Origin: Algibacter lectus
GTDB taxonomy: Bacteria > Bacteroidota > Bacteroidia > Flavobacteriales > Flavobacteriaceae
Assembly (NCBI RefSeq): GCF_900112395.1
Contig: NZ_FOLN01000001.1
Coordinates: 186,001 to 250,000 of the forward strand
Reading direction: 5' to 3'
Length of the DNA stretch: 64,000 nucleotides
Below, piece after piece: positions 1-9,690 of the stretch. Positions within the stretch are counted from its first letter, which is position 1, and the number at the start of each line of letters is the position of its first letter. A program made the translations under genes and the position numbers. The notes under the pieces were generated by a model. It was given only the letters and a program-made list of their open reading frames with translations. It was not told the origin of the DNA and ran no database searches.

Positions 1-1
1 C

Positions 2-688
2 ACATCAAAAGCAGGTGCATATGGCGATTTTATGGTTCAAACCGATTGGATTGCCGGACAAGTTTTAAAAGCACTTAAAAAAAATGGCTTGGAAGAAAAC
101 ACCATCGTTATTTTTAGTTCAGATAATGGCCCCGAAAAAATTGCTTTCGAAAGAGCAGAAAAATTCGACCATTACAGTATGGGTGATTTTAGAGGTTTAA
201 AACGAGATCTTTGGGAAGGCGGGCACCACATTCCGTTTGTTATTAAATGGCCAAACCATATTAAAGCAGGAACAGTTTCCGATAATCTAATATCTCAGGT
301 CGATATAATGGCTACTCTTTTAGAAATTACTGAAACTAAAATCCCCGAAACAGGTGCTATCGATAGCCAAAGTTTTTTATCTATAATTACTGGTAACACG
401 AACAAAAACAACCAAAGAACAGCAACCATACATAATACCAATGCAGGAGGATATGCTGTACGAAAAGATAATTGGTTATATATAAATAAAGTAACGGGCT
501 CTGTTTCAAGAATGCCCGAATCCTTTAAAAAACTGAGTGGATACAACGATTTTTCAACAGAAGGTTTACTTTTTGATTTAGAAAAAGATCCTGAACAATG
601 TGTCAATTTATTTGAAAAATATCCTGAAAAAATCAGGAACATGAAAGCTTACCTAAAGCTAGAAATGGATAAAGGCTATTTAAATTAA
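2..688 (+). CDS. Sulfatase (S1 family), C-terminal part, truncated by window edge
   Basis: This is the C-terminal portion of a type I (formylglycine) sulfatase. The frame is open to the window's first bases ([10 protein letters not shown] precedes the first internal Met at 32), so the gene starts outside and the FGly Cys is not visible. What is visible is typical of the fold's second half: the metal-binding SSDNG motif, a conserved Lys region (GLKRD) and [14 protein letters not shown], where His replaces the Arg common in EGGxRxP. The C-terminal small subdomain ends with [14 protein letters not shown], a standard sulfatase tail. It lies 75 bp upstream of the PhoD-like gene on the same strand, so the two may be co-transcribed. 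Family is secure; the substrate sulfate position cannot be read. Confidence 0.93.
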   Translation, partial: TSKAGAYGDFMVQTDWIAGQVLKALKKNGLEENTIVIFSSDNGPEKIAFERAEKFDHYSMGDFRGLKRDLWEGGHHIPFVIKWPNHIKAGTVSDNLISQVDIMATLLEITETKIPETGAIDSQSFLSIITGNTNKNNQRTATIHNTNAGGYAVRKDNWLYINKVTGSVSRMPESFKKLSGYNDFSTEGLLFDLEKDPEQCVNLFEKYPEKIRNMKAYLKLEMDKGYLN

Positions 689-763
689 TAAAAACAAGAA
701 CGACCGAGATATCCATTGAAATTAGAAACAAAGGTTCCAATTGGTCAAAATAAACACATACAA

Positions 764-2272
764 ATGAAACGCAGACAATTTATAAAACTATCAGGAGCTG
801 GAGCCACAGTTCTTCCGCTTACCCCGTCTTGGGAGTATCTAGGTAAAACACCTTCCATGTATAGCTTTCCACAAATGATTGGGGAAGTCAGTCAATCTTC
901 TGCTATTTTACAAACCCGACTTACCAAGAAAAACAGCATGCCCGAAACTGGTTTTAGCACTGCTGAAGCTTTATTAGATTATGATATTGATGGTACTTCT
1001 GGCGTTGCTCAATTTGAAATTGCAGACAACCCTAAATTCAGAAAAGCACACACATCACCTTGGATTAGCGCCAAAGCAAACAACGATTTTGTTGTAAAAT
1101 TTAAAATAGACGAACTTAATCCGGATACCAAATATTATGTAAGAGTACATTACGGTATTACAGAATTAAACACGCAAACCGGACCTACAAGTTCATTTTC
1201 AACCTTACAAACACCAGAATCAGAAAAACCAGTTTCTTTTGTTGTAACCTCTTGTATGAACTTAGGAAAGTTTTTTCTTGGAGGTGGTGCCTTAAGAGCA
1301 AAAGAAAAAAGTAGAGCCGCCCAAGGTGAAGACAGAAAACTAGGATTTCCCGCATTGGCTGCCATGCAAAAAACAAAACCTGTATTTTGGGTCCAAACCG
1401 GAGATACCGTATATTATGACTATCCAAATAAAGGCATCGCAAAAACACAAACCGAATTACGAGCGAAATGGCACCGCCAAATGGCTATGCCTCGTATGTA
1501 TAATTTTCTAAACGAAGTACCAGTCTATTTCATGAAAGACGATCATGAATACAGGTATAACGATAGCGACAACGAAGAAAATGGTAAAGCCCCATCACCA
1601 AGCTTAGCGAGAGCCACTTTTTTAGAACAAACACCTGTAGCCGCACCGGAAGATGAAAACCCGGTAACCTTCCGTACTAGACAAATAAATAAACATTTGC
1701 AAATATGGATGCCCGAAGGCAGAGACTATAGAGATACCAATACAATTCCGGATGGTCCGCATAAATCTATTTGGGGAAAAGCACAACTTAAGTGGATTAA
1801 ACAATCGCTATTAGAAAGCACAGCAACGTTTAAACTGTTTATTGTTGCCTCGCCTTTGGTTGGCCCAGATGATGCTTCTAAACACGATAATCACGTGAGT
1901 TATGGTGGTTTCCAACAAGAACGCGATGCCTTTTTCCATTGGTTGAAAAAAAATAATATTGACAAAAACTTTTATATTATTACAGGAGATCGCCATTGGC
2001 AATACCATTCCATTCACCCAGCAGGTTTTGAAGAATTTAGTACAGGAACCATTAACGGACAAAACTCCAGACCAGGAAGAAAACCGGGTGATGTAGGCTC
2101 TACAGACCCTTTAGGACTAATAAAACAGCCTTACATACAAGAAGACCCAACAGGAGGTTTCCTATTGATTAAAATAGCCCCACCCGAAAACGAAAAAACA
2201 GCACAACTTAGTTTTGAAACCATAGACGAAAGCGGCAACCAACTTAATTTGGCTGTGAAAGACGTGAAGTAA
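764..2272 (+). CDS. PhoD-like metallophosphoesterase, Tat-exported
   Basis: About 502 aa, alkaline phosphatase D/phosphodiesterase-like. I chose the ATG at 764 over the TTG at 716 because it places a twin-arginine signal (MKRRQFIKLSGAGATVLP) at the N-terminus. An N-terminal beta-sandwich (roughly residues 45-150, as in PhoD_N) is followed by the metal-binding core: VTSCMNLG, QTGDTVYYDYP, KDDHEYRYND and ITGDRHWQYHS supply the Asp, His and Asn ligands expected of the family. Tat export suggests folding with metal in the cytoplasm before delivery to the periplasm. Known family members hydrolyse phosphomono- or diesters. Its position next to a sulfatase suggests action on the locus's glycan or on a phosphate- or sulfate-containing by-product, but that is inference. 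It converges on the minus-strand arm. Confidence 0.85.
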   Translation: MKRRQFIKLSGAGATVLPLTPSWEYLGKTPSMYSFPQMIGEVSQSSAILQTRLTKKNSMPETGFSTAEALLDYDIDGTSGVAQFEIADNPKFRKAHTSPWISAKANNDFVVKFKIDELNPDTKYYVRVHYGITELNTQTGPTSSFSTLQTPESEKPVSFVVTSCMNLGKFFLGGGALRAKEKSRAAQGEDRKLGFPALAAMQKTKPVFWVQTGDTVYYDYPNKGIAKTQTELRAKWHRQMAMPRMYNFLNEVPVYFMKDDHEYRYNDSDNEENGKAPSPSLARATFLEQTPVAAPEDENPVTFRTRQINKHLQIWMPEGRDYRDTNTIPDGPHKSIWGKAQLKWIKQSLLESTATFKLFIVASPLVGPDDASKHDNHVSYGGFQQERDAFFHWLKKNNIDKNFYIITGDRHWQYHSIHPAGFEEFSTGTINGQNSRPGRKPGDVGSTDPLGLIKQPYIQEDPTGGFLLIKIAPPENEKTAQLSFETIDESGNQLNLAVKDVK

Positions 2273-2299
2273 TTCTGTTTAGTATTTTTAACAAAAAAA

Positions 2300-2346
2300 A
2301 GAGCGGATATATGTAATAGAAAATAACTACTACATATGCCCGCTCT
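2300..2346 (-). terminator. Hairpin terminator between convergent operons
   Basis: A stem of AGAGCGG/CCGCTCT, extended by an imperfect inner stem (ATATGTA/TACATAT region), lies between the PhoD-like stop (2272) and the T9SS glycosidase stop (2518). The A-run just left of it reads as a U-run on the minus strand, so it best suits termination of the leftward operon. It may also stop the plus-strand transcript. Confidence 0.6.
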
Positions 2347-2517
2347 AATTATATGGACTTAAAAGTACTTTTACCTCAATGCCAATTACCTTTTCAAAGG
2401 CTTGCTATACCATCCGCTTTATAATCTTCTTGTACCTTACAACAACAACAATGTTCAAGCCTTAAATATCTTCTTTTTACAAAAAACTATCAATTATTAG
2501 TGTTCACGGCCATACCT

Positions 2518-4689
2518 TTATTTAATTACAATTTTTTTTGTTTCATTAAAATTTTCAGAAATTATCTCAAGCAGATATAAACCACTACTCAGACCAGAAA
2601 TATCTATTTGCCTAACCGCTCCTTTTCTTTTTATTAATTCTTTTCCTGAACTATCAAATATTTTAATAACCATATCATTTGATAGGGAGAGTTGTTCATA
2701 ATCGACATTAATAAAAGTAGTTGTTGCTGGATTAGGATAAATTAATATATTATTATTTTCATCAAACTCATGTACACCTAAAGTAACTTGTCTATATTCT
2801 TCTTGAATGTATGAGGGCGCTGGTGATTCTAAATCTCGATAGAATTCTCCAGTTATATTCAGTTCTCCACCTGTCACACCTCCAATACCAGAATTTGCAC
2901 CAAAGAAATAATACCAATTATAACGCTCTATAAAATCAGTTTCTTCAAGAGCTTCTGTCAAGCCTTTTATATTAGCATATCCCTTTTCTACTGTAAGATT
3001 AGCAGATCCCATGTTTGGATTACCATAGTTATATTCTGTCACCCATATTGGAAGATTATATCGATCATGAAGTGCTTTGAATCGTTCTATAAATGAAGCC
3101 TTTGAACGACGTACATAGTCATGAGCTGGAATAAAATCAACACGATAACCACGTGTTACGCAAGAATCCATAAATTCTTGAATCCAAGCCCCGTCATTAA
3201 AAAAATCTTTTGTTGTACTATATTGTATATTCTCAACACCAGGAGCACCTATTCTAAGACCAGAGGCCAATAGTTTTGGATAAGCCTCTAAAGCTTGTTC
3301 TACCGTTAAATTTGATTGTCCTGAGTTATCTGGTTCATTAAATGCCATGATATGATTCCTAGTCATATTCTCTCCAACCGTTTTCATACTTTCGATCGAT
3401 GTATAATTATCTCCCTTACTCCAAGCCATGGGAACAAATTGCGCATCTGAACTCTGATTAGTCATTCCTAAGCCCCAATTATAATACCAGGTGGAGTTAT
3501 AATTATCTTGACTCGTCCATTTCACATCTCCTAAGCTTCCTTTTTTACCTACAGGATACCAAGGGCTCACACGTATGAATGAAATAGTACCTTGCAAATC
3601 ATCAGGCAAATTAATTTCTAAAGCATGATCCTGAGCAATATATACTTTGCTAAAGCCTAACCCATTAATATCTTGAGCAAAAGTAGCCATATATCCTTGC
3701 TCTAACTTAAATGAAACAGCCCAATCCTCGTATTCACCTAATCCTCCATTATAGTAGCCACAATAAATGTCGTGCTCTGCACCCGAAAAACCATACCCAT
3801 TGTACATTTTAAGAACAGGATCATTTACCCTAGTAGTTGCAAAAATATCTTGTGCTGTTTGAAGCTCTAGAATAGCAGTATCTATAACACTAGAAGCGGC
3901 ATCACAATTAGCAGCTACTAGATTGGCATTATCAACAGCCAACTGAAAATCATCTACAGCAGATTGTGTATATTGATTGTAAATAGTACCGATAGATGCA
4001 GAACTTAATAAACTTTCTGCGGCGGCTACATTACTTATTAAAAGCAAACGATTTTCTTCACCGTCAAACAAAGAAATATTATCAAAATAGAACTGACCAT
4101 TATTATTATACATAAAAAGCAACTGAATATCAATTTTAGAAATATCTTCAGCATCTTCTAAAAAAGGAACATCAGCTGTCATCAATTCTCCATTACTATA
4201 AAAATCGACTTTTTTTGATGCAAAGTCAATTTTAGTAGAAATTGTAAAATTTTTGTTTGATGGAAAACCTACCGCAGGGTCACTAGCTACAAAACCACTA
4301 GGAACTCCATCTTCCATTGAAGTTGCATGTTTAATATTAGCAGTTCCAATACCTAAGGCAACACTTGATAAATATTTACCTGAAGATGAAACTAAATGTA
4401 CTTGACAATTAACAGAGGCCCGCGTAGCAGATACATCAAAAGAAAAAGTAGAATTACTAGATGTAGGACTAAAATTACGGAATGCTGAAGGCATCTCTAT
4501 ATTATGGTTAAACTTTAGCCTGCCACCTTCTACAGTGACTCTCCCAGACGTGTTATACTCTTCCCAATGACTAGCTATAGCGCCATCAACATCAAAAGTT
4601 TCATTAAATATCGTTCCGCATACAACATCTTGACCGTAGATAAAAACACCGTATAAAAGTGTTATTAATAAAATAGTTTTGTTTTTCAT
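2518..4689 (-). CDS. Secreted multidomain glycoside hydrolase, GH128-like catalytic core, T9SS cargo
   Basis: 723 aa. Visible parts: signal peptide (1-19); a jelly-roll/LamG-like domain (about 25-212); a short alpha-helical FIVAR-like stretch (about 218-285); a beta/gamma-crystallin-like region (about 290-375, with ATFAQDINGLGFSKVYIAQD); then a TIM-barrel of the Glyco_hydro_cc/GH128 type (about 385-625). Candidate catalytic residues are E452 in AFNEPD (acid/base) and E552 in WVTEYNYG (nucleophile), the NEP...TEY pattern of clan-A retaining enzymes. The last 75 or so residues (NILIYPNPATT, SGLYLLEI, KKIVIK) are a type A T9SS C-terminal sorting domain, so it is secreted or surface-attached. GH128 members cleave beta-1,3-glucan, but this divergent protein may differ. 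As the only T9SS protein in the window it is the best candidate for the initial endo-acting enzyme. Last gene of the minus arm. Confidence 0.8.
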   Translation of the reverse strand: MKNKTILLITLLYGVFIYGQDVVCGTIFNETFDVDGAIASHWEEYNTSGRVTVEGGRLKFNHNIEMPSAFRNFSPTSSNSTFSFDVSATRASVNCQVHLVSSSGKYLSSVALGIGTANIKHATSMEDGVPSGFVASDPAVGFPSNKNFTISTKIDFASKKVDFYSNGELMTADVPFLEDAEDISKIDIQLLFMYNNNGQFYFDNISLFDGEENRLLLISNVAAAESLLSSASIGTIYNQYTQSAVDDFQLAVDNANLVAANCDAASSVIDTAILELQTAQDIFATTRVNDPVLKMYNGYGFSGAEHDIYCGYYNGGLGEYEDWAVSFKLEQGYMATFAQDINGLGFSKVYIAQDHALEINLPDDLQGTISFIRVSPWYPVGKKGSLGDVKWTSQDNYNSTWYYNWGLGMTNQSSDAQFVPMAWSKGDNYTSIESMKTVGENMTRNHIMAFNEPDNSGQSNLTVEQALEAYPKLLASGLRIGAPGVENIQYSTTKDFFNDGAWIQEFMDSCVTRGYRVDFIPAHDYVRRSKASFIERFKALHDRYNLPIWVTEYNYGNPNMGSANLTVEKGYANIKGLTEALEETDFIERYNWYYFFGANSGIGGVTGGELNITGEFYRDLESPAPSYIQEEYRQVTLGVHEFDENNNILIYPNPATTTFINVDYEQLSLSNDMVIKIFDSSGKELIKRKGAVRQIDISGLSSGLYLLEIISENFNETKKIVIK

Positions 4690-4758
4690 TTTTTGTTAAT
4701 TTTCGATATTTTTTATAAAACTAACACTTTAACAGGTAAGATATCACCTCTATTTTAT

Positions 4759-4766
4759 CAAAACTA
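4759..4766 (-). promoter_or_regulatory. Candidate Bacteroidota -7 promoter element (TAGTTTTG)
   Basis: On the minus strand TAGTTTTG matches the Bacteroidota -7 consensus TAnnTTTG exactly, 70 bp upstream of the T9SS glycosidase start. A clear -33 TTTG partner was not found, so this is tentative. It would allow the endo-enzyme to be transcribed apart from the GH3 gene. Confidence 0.35.
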
Positions 4767-4883
4767 GATACTATTTCAGTCCTCTTATAAAGTTAATTGA
4801 TAATAAACCTTTTTAAACCTTAAATAATAAAATGGTCACGAGTATGATTTTCTCAGGGTATTAGTAAGTTCCTTAGGTTAAAC

Positions 4884-4919
4884 AAAATAAGACAGCAAGT
4901 TATGTTCATACCTTATTTT
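4884..4919 (-). terminator. Weak hairpin after the GH3 gene
   Basis: AAAATAAG and CTTATTTT form an 8-bp AT-rich stem around a 20-nt loop, 39 bp past the GH3 stop in the minus direction. It could be a weak terminator. The low GC of the stem keeps confidence low. Confidence 0.3.
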
Positions 4920-4957
4920 ATCCGCTTTTTCAATTAAATATTAATAAAGTTAACTTA

Positions 4958-7120
4958 TTATATTCTAACAGTAAGTTTAATTTTCTTTAAATCTTTTTCT
5001 AATGAAGATGCTCCAACAGAAATAGTAAACGTACCAGGTTCAACCACCTTTTTCATGCGTTGATTTAAAATATTTAACTCATCAAAACCGAGTTTAAAGC
5101 TTACTGTTTTTGTTTCATTAGGCTTTAGACTAATACGTTTAAAGCCTTTTAACATTTTCAAGTAACGTCCAACAGAAGCATAATCATCACGAACATACAG
5201 TTGAACCACCTCATCTCCAAATTTATCACCCGTATTTGTGACATTTACTGAAACCGTAGTAGATCCATCTGGAGCAATACTAAGGTCTTCTAATTTTAAT
5301 TCAGAGTACTGAAATGTTGTATAACTTAAACCAAATCCAAAAGGATATAAAGGTGATTTATCGGTGTATTTATAACGCCCTTTACCCGAACCCACAAAAT
5401 CTGGACGCTCTAAATAGGTTACAGGAATTTGCCCCACAGAACGCGGAAATGATACGGTTAATTTCCCACCAGGATTAACATCTCCAAAAATAGCATCCGC
5501 AATAGCATCCCCAGATCGCATACCCAAATACCACGTTTCTAATACCGCAGGAATATTTTCAGCTATATAATTTATAGATAATGGACGCCCATTTATTAGA
5601 ACCACAATAACCGGCTTTCCTGTTTTCTGAATAGCCTCTACCAATTCATTTTGAACACCTAATAAATCAAGACCTGAACGATCTACACCTTCACCACCAG
5701 TTCTACGAGAACCACCAACAACAAGCACAACAGCATCTGAATTGTTAGCCGCATCAATAGCTTCGGAAAATCCTGCTTTAGAATCTCCAGTTAAGTCACA
5801 ACCTTGAGCATAGTTAATTTCAATATTACCTTTCGTTTTAGCTTTAAGACCATCCAAAACTGAAACATAATATGGTGGCAGTCCAGAATACCCGCCCAAT
5901 AAAGCATAACTACTATATTCTACAGGTCGTTTTTCGGTAGCATTTGGCCCAATAACGGCCAACGACTTAATATTTTTAAGATCAAGCGGCAGTAAGTTAT
6001 TATCATTTTTTAATAAAACAATAGCTTTTTTAGCCATTTCATAAGCATAATCTTGATGTTCTTTTTTACTTACAATAGTATCTTTTTTTACAGCCTTAGG
6101 TTCCGAATCGAATAAACCTAATTTATATTTTGCTGCTAAAACGCGTGATACCGCCGTATCAACATATTTTACAAGCGCAGGATTTTTTGTCAACGTATCT
6201 TTTAAAATGGTAGAATGATAACTTAATTGCTCTCGAATCTTACCTAAGGCTAAATCCATATCCACCCCAGCTTTTAAAGCTAACAAAGCTGCTTCTACTC
6301 TTGTTTCTGGAATAAAATGCATGGTTTGCAAACGACTAACATCATTATTATCGGAAACTACAAAACCATCAAAACCTAATTCATCTCTTAAAACATCATT
6401 CAATAACCAAGAATTCATATGGCATGGTACACCATTAAAATCCTGATGCCCCGGCATAATACTTCCTATCTGCGCTTCTTTTACAGCAGCCTCAAAAGGC
6501 GGAAGGAAAACCTCGCGCAATCTGCGCTCCGACATATCGCTAAACCCACCGTTAATACCACGTCGGTTTTCTGGATAACCCACATAATGCTTTGCGGTAG
6601 ACATCACATGGTTTTTATCGAAACGCTCATTTCCCATACCTTGCATACCTTGTATAAAAGCAACACCCATTCTAGAAACCAAATAAGGATCTTCACCATA
6701 AGATTCCTCTACTCTACCGTATCTAGCATCTCCAGAAATCACATCTAAATTAGGAGAATAAATATGAGTAATATTTAAAGCACGGGCTTCTAATGCCGTT
6801 TGCTCAGCCATTTTTTTAACAAGCTCCGGCTCCCATGTAGACCCTAAAGCTAAAGCTTGTGGATAAACCGTAACCCCATCAACCCACAATCCGTGTAAAC
6901 CTTCACCAAATTTCATAAAAGGAATCCCTAACCTATCGTTAGCAGGAGCATCTTGAGTGAGTTCTGCTATTTTTTCATCCAAGGTCATTTTACCAACCAG
7001 CCGCTCTACTTTTTCTGAAATATTCGAGTCCGCTTGCTTATTATTTTGTGCAATCGACCTGACGGAAAAGCAACTCATTATAACAAATAGAGTTACTCCA
7101 ATATTTAGTGTTTTTTTCAT
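4958..7120 (-). CDS. Glycoside hydrolase family 3 (beta-glucosidase/beta-xylosidase type)
   Basis: 720 aa with a signal peptide (cleavage near residue 25, RSIAQ). The N-terminal TIM barrel carries the GH3 signatures KHYVGYPENRRG, SERRLREVFLPPFEAAV and GFVVSDNND, in which D257 is the expected nucleophile. The second alpha/beta-sandwich domain contains TGGEGVDRSGLDLLG, where the Glu is the usual candidate acid/base. A C-terminal fibronectin III-like domain (about 610-715) completes the standard long GH3 layout. The family is certain; the sugar is not, since GH3 includes beta-glucosidases, beta-xylosidases and arabinosidases. A periplasmic exo-enzyme trimming imported oligosaccharides is the likely role. 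It is separated from the upstream GH95 gene by a hairpin and a candidate promoter. Confidence 0.93.
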   Translation of the reverse strand: MKKTLNIGVTLFVIMSCFSVRSIAQNNKQADSNISEKVERLVGKMTLDEKIAELTQDAPANDRLGIPFMKFGEGLHGLWVDGVTVYPQALALGSTWEPELVKKMAEQTALEARALNITHIYSPNLDVISGDARYGRVEESYGEDPYLVSRMGVAFIQGMQGMGNERFDKNHVMSTAKHYVGYPENRRGINGGFSDMSERRLREVFLPPFEAAVKEAQIGSIMPGHQDFNGVPCHMNSWLLNDVLRDELGFDGFVVSDNNDVSRLQTMHFIPETRVEAALLALKAGVDMDLALGKIREQLSYHSTILKDTLTKNPALVKYVDTAVSRVLAAKYKLGLFDSEPKAVKKDTIVSKKEHQDYAYEMAKKAIVLLKNDNNLLPLDLKNIKSLAVIGPNATEKRPVEYSSYALLGGYSGLPPYYVSVLDGLKAKTKGNIEINYAQGCDLTGDSKAGFSEAIDAANNSDAVVLVVGGSRRTGGEGVDRSGLDLLGVQNELVEAIQKTGKPVIVVLINGRPLSINYIAENIPAVLETWYLGMRSGDAIADAIFGDVNPGGKLTVSFPRSVGQIPVTYLERPDFVGSGKGRYKYTDKSPLYPFGFGLSYTTFQYSELKLEDLSIAPDGSTTVSVNVTNTGDKFGDEVVQLYVRDDYASVGRYLKMLKGFKRISLKPNETKTVSFKLGFDELNILNQRMKKVVEPGTFTISVGASSLEKDLKKIKLTVRI

Positions 7121-7145
7121 TTATTGTTGTACTAATTTATTTAAT

Positions 7146-7178
7146 TAAACTTACAATGCGTTCCATACTATTAACAAA
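7146..7178 (-). promoter_or_regulatory. Candidate promoter for the GH3 gene
   Basis: On the minus strand a TTTG (plus-strand CAAA at 7175-7178) is followed after 21 nt by TAAGTTTA (7153 to 7146), close to the Bacteroidota -33 TTTG / -7 TAnnTTTG pattern. The TTTG overlaps the U-run of the hairpin to its right. The GH3 start codon lies 26 bp downstream, leaving a short leader. Confidence 0.4.
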
Positions 7179-7189
7179 AAAAAGAGGCA

Positions 7190-7228
7190 AACTATGAGGT
7201 TTAACCCTTCAGTAGCACTGCCTCTTTT
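7190..7228 (-). terminator. Hairpin between GH95 and GH3
   Basis: A perfect 10-bp stem (AAAAGAGGCA/TGCCTCTTTT), with a further imperfect inner stem, sits 36 bp past the GH95 stop and is followed on the minus strand by a T-run. It is a good intrinsic terminator or attenuator, probably reducing read-through from the SusC/D-GH2-GH95-GH95 segment into GH3. Confidence 0.65.
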
Positions 7229-7263
7229 AAATTATATTATAAAATTAATTTATTGACTTTCAT

Positions 7264-9684
7264 CTAAAAAATTAATTCTCTTTGTTCTCCAGGCTTTAAG
7301 ACCACATCCGTAATCTGGCCTAACGCTCTCACTTTACAAGAACCTCCTTTTTCCGAACTGATATTAACCACTAGCTTCTCTTTACTCCAATCCATATCCA
7401 ATTCAAAATTACCTCTAGCATGTAAACCGGTAACTTTTCCTTGAGACCATTGCTTAGGAATTGCAGGTAACAGATGAAGAATAAAATTCCCTTTATCATC
7501 TTTTAAATGACTCTGAATTAACATTTCTGAAACCCCAGCCGTTGCGCCTAAATTACCATCTATTTGGAACGGTCCAATGGTATTCATTAAACTATTTTTA
7601 CGACCTCTACTCAATAAAGTCACTAAGTTTTTATGTGCTTTCTCCCCTTCTAATAATCTAGCATGCATTAACAAACCGTGCGCATAAGCCCAGCCCATAC
7701 CACCTTGTCCGTTCTTTTCTCTCCACTCTAAACTCTTTCTTACAGCTTCAAATAATTCTGGTGTTTCCTCTGTTATTAAAGAGAATGGGTGTACACCTAG
7801 CATATGAGAAAGGTGTCTATGACCTGGTTCTTTCTCTTTTAAATCTTCTCTCCACTCCATCATTCTTCCATTTTTTTTAGAAACAGGAAAATCAGGTAAT
7901 GCTTTTTGAGCTTCAACAATACGCTTTTGGATAGCATCATCTATCTTCATAATAGCTGCAGCTTCTTGAGTGGCTTTAAAAACAGCTTTTATAATAGATA
8001 AATGATAGGTTGACGTTGAAGTAATACGAAGCATTTTATTAGACTCCAAGTCTAAATATTGATTTTCGGGTGAAGATGATGGTAAAAAATGAAGTACGCC
8101 ATTTTTATCCTGAACCATAACGTCTAAAATAAACTCACTAGCTCCAGATAACATGGGGTATAATTCTTCTTTTAAGAAAACCTCATCTTGTGTATATTCA
8201 TAATGATCCCATAAATTCATCACCATCCATGCGCCTGGCAAAGCATCTAAAACGCCATTATTAAATTGAGATGACAAGGTGGAAGCCGAAGGCGTTACCC
8301 GCCCAAACGGATTTGAAGCATGATGAGAAAACCACCCATTAGAGCCATACATGGATTTAGCATAAGGCCTACTTGCTTCAGTAATTTTTTTAAACCATGA
8401 AATTAATGGATCCATAGTTTCTGAAACATTAGCCACATCTGCCGACCAATAATTCATTTGCAAATTCACATTTAAATGATAATCTGCTTCCCATGGCGCC
8501 CACATACGCTCACTCCATTTTCCTTGTAAATTTGCAGGAAGTACAGAGTTTGAACGCGAACTTCCCATTAATAAATACCTACCAAACTGAAACAAATGCG
8601 CTTCTAATCCCGCATCGTTAGGGTTTGCTTTGTAAGCTTTTAAACGAACATCCATAGATAAAGAATCTAAGGCTGAGTCTCCCAGTTCTAGGCTAACTCT
8701 ATTAAACATCGCTGCATGTTCTTTAGTATGCGCTCCTTTTATTTCATCCCAGGTTTTACTTAAAGCAGTAGCTAAAACGTTTTCAGCCTTCTCTTTCGGA
8801 TTTATACTTGGGTCAAAATTTAATATTTCTAAATTATAATCGGTTGCTGCTGTATATTTTAAAACAATTTCATTAGCACCGCTTACTTTTAACTTATCAT
8901 TTTCGGCAGTAATAGTACCACCTTCAATAGCTGTAGAAAGTCGTGCCGCAAAACTCATGTGAGCACCACCTTTACCAGAACCACCTGCATTCTCATCTTT
9001 TGCATCAGGGTATTCCACATCAACAATTTGACCATCCATATGAATAAATCCATCTGCTGTAGCAGAAATTTTAACATCTTTTGGACGCTCTAACCCAATA
9101 CTACAGTTTAATTTTTTATCCCCATTTGTTGAAATACGAATGCACAATACATTATCGATTGCTGAAATAAAAGATTCTTGAGTTATGGTAGATCCATTAA
9201 TTTCATAGGTAACTTTAGATAAGCCAGTAGACATATCCAATTCCCTTCTATAATTAGCCACGTCTTCTTTACTTCCGAAGTCAATTAACAAATCACCCAA
9301 AGGTTCATAAGACCTAAAGGAAGCAGGTCCAGCGGTTAAATATTCCAAACCGTAATCGTTAGCTTCCATACTTTTACCTTCCAAAATTAAATTCTGAACC
9401 GTGGTTAGTTTTTCACGAAAACCTTCAGCATATGGATTTTCAGGAACACCTGCCCACAAACTTTCTTCATTTAACTGAAACCGCGCAACATCGGTACCTC
9501 CAAAAGACATGGCTGCAAGTTTTCCGTTACCAATAGGAAAAGCATCCGTCCAAATTTTAGCGGGAGAATCGTACCATATTGTATTAACAGCACTTGTAGA
9601 TTTTTCAGAGATGGATTCACTTTTACATCCCAAAACAACCTGCGACAAAACCGCTGTTATAATAAATAGTTTTAAAAATTTCAT
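7264..9684 (-). CDS. GH95 alpha-L-fucosidase/alpha-L-galactosidase, lipoprotein
   Basis: 806 aa, a normal length for GH95. A type II signal ends VVLGC (C20), so the protein should be lipid-anchored. The N-terminal beta-sandwich (WYDSPAKIWTDAFPIGNGKLAAM) is followed by the alpha/alpha barrel. By comparison with characterised GH95 enzymes the catalytic set looks intact: N405 and N407 in HLNVNLQMNYW, E610 in NGRMMEWRED and D709 in GPFQIDGNLG. GH95 are inverting enzymes that release terminal alpha-L-fucose or alpha-L-galactose. Its stop and start spacing to the next GH95 is 6 bp, so the two are translated from one message. Which L-sugar it takes cannot be decided from the sequence. Confidence 0.93.
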   Translation of the reverse strand: MKFLKLFIITAVLSQVVLGCKSESISEKSTSAVNTIWYDSPAKIWTDAFPIGNGKLAAMSFGGTDVARFQLNEESLWAGVPENPYAEGFREKLTTVQNLILEGKSMEANDYGLEYLTAGPASFRSYEPLGDLLIDFGSKEDVANYRRELDMSTGLSKVTYEINGSTITQESFISAIDNVLCIRISTNGDKKLNCSIGLERPKDVKISATADGFIHMDGQIVDVEYPDAKDENAGGSGKGGAHMSFAARLSTAIEGGTITAENDKLKVSGANEIVLKYTAATDYNLEILNFDPSINPKEKAENVLATALSKTWDEIKGAHTKEHAAMFNRVSLELGDSALDSLSMDVRLKAYKANPNDAGLEAHLFQFGRYLLMGSSRSNSVLPANLQGKWSERMWAPWEADYHLNVNLQMNYWSADVANVSETMDPLISWFKKITEASRPYAKSMYGSNGWFSHHASNPFGRVTPSASTLSSQFNNGVLDALPGAWMVMNLWDHYEYTQDEVFLKEELYPMLSGASEFILDVMVQDKNGVLHFLPSSSPENQYLDLESNKMLRITSTSTYHLSIIKAVFKATQEAAAIMKIDDAIQKRIVEAQKALPDFPVSKKNGRMMEWREDLKEKEPGHRHLSHMLGVHPFSLITEETPELFEAVRKSLEWREKNGQGGMGWAYAHGLLMHARLLEGEKAHKNLVTLLSRGRKNSLMNTIGPFQIDGNLGATAGVSEMLIQSHLKDDKGNFILHLLPAIPKQWSQGKVTGLHARGNFELDMDWSKEKLVVNISSEKGGSCKVRALGQITDVVLKPGEQRELIF

Positions 9685-9690
9685 TTATAA

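Noticed and set aside
295-642. Open frame of 115 codons on the minus strand
   Set aside because: It lies wholly inside the sulfatase coding region on the other strand, with no domain or plausible start context.
716-763. TTG at 716 as start of the PhoD-like protein
   Set aside because: It would bury the twin-arginine signal 17 residues inside the protein; ATG at 764 fits export.
2347-2517. Short frame starting MDLKVLLPQCQLPFQRL that vaguely recalls a transposase N-terminus
   Set aside because: Only 23 codons long, no terminal inverted repeats or other transposase motif nearby; the resemblance is too weak.
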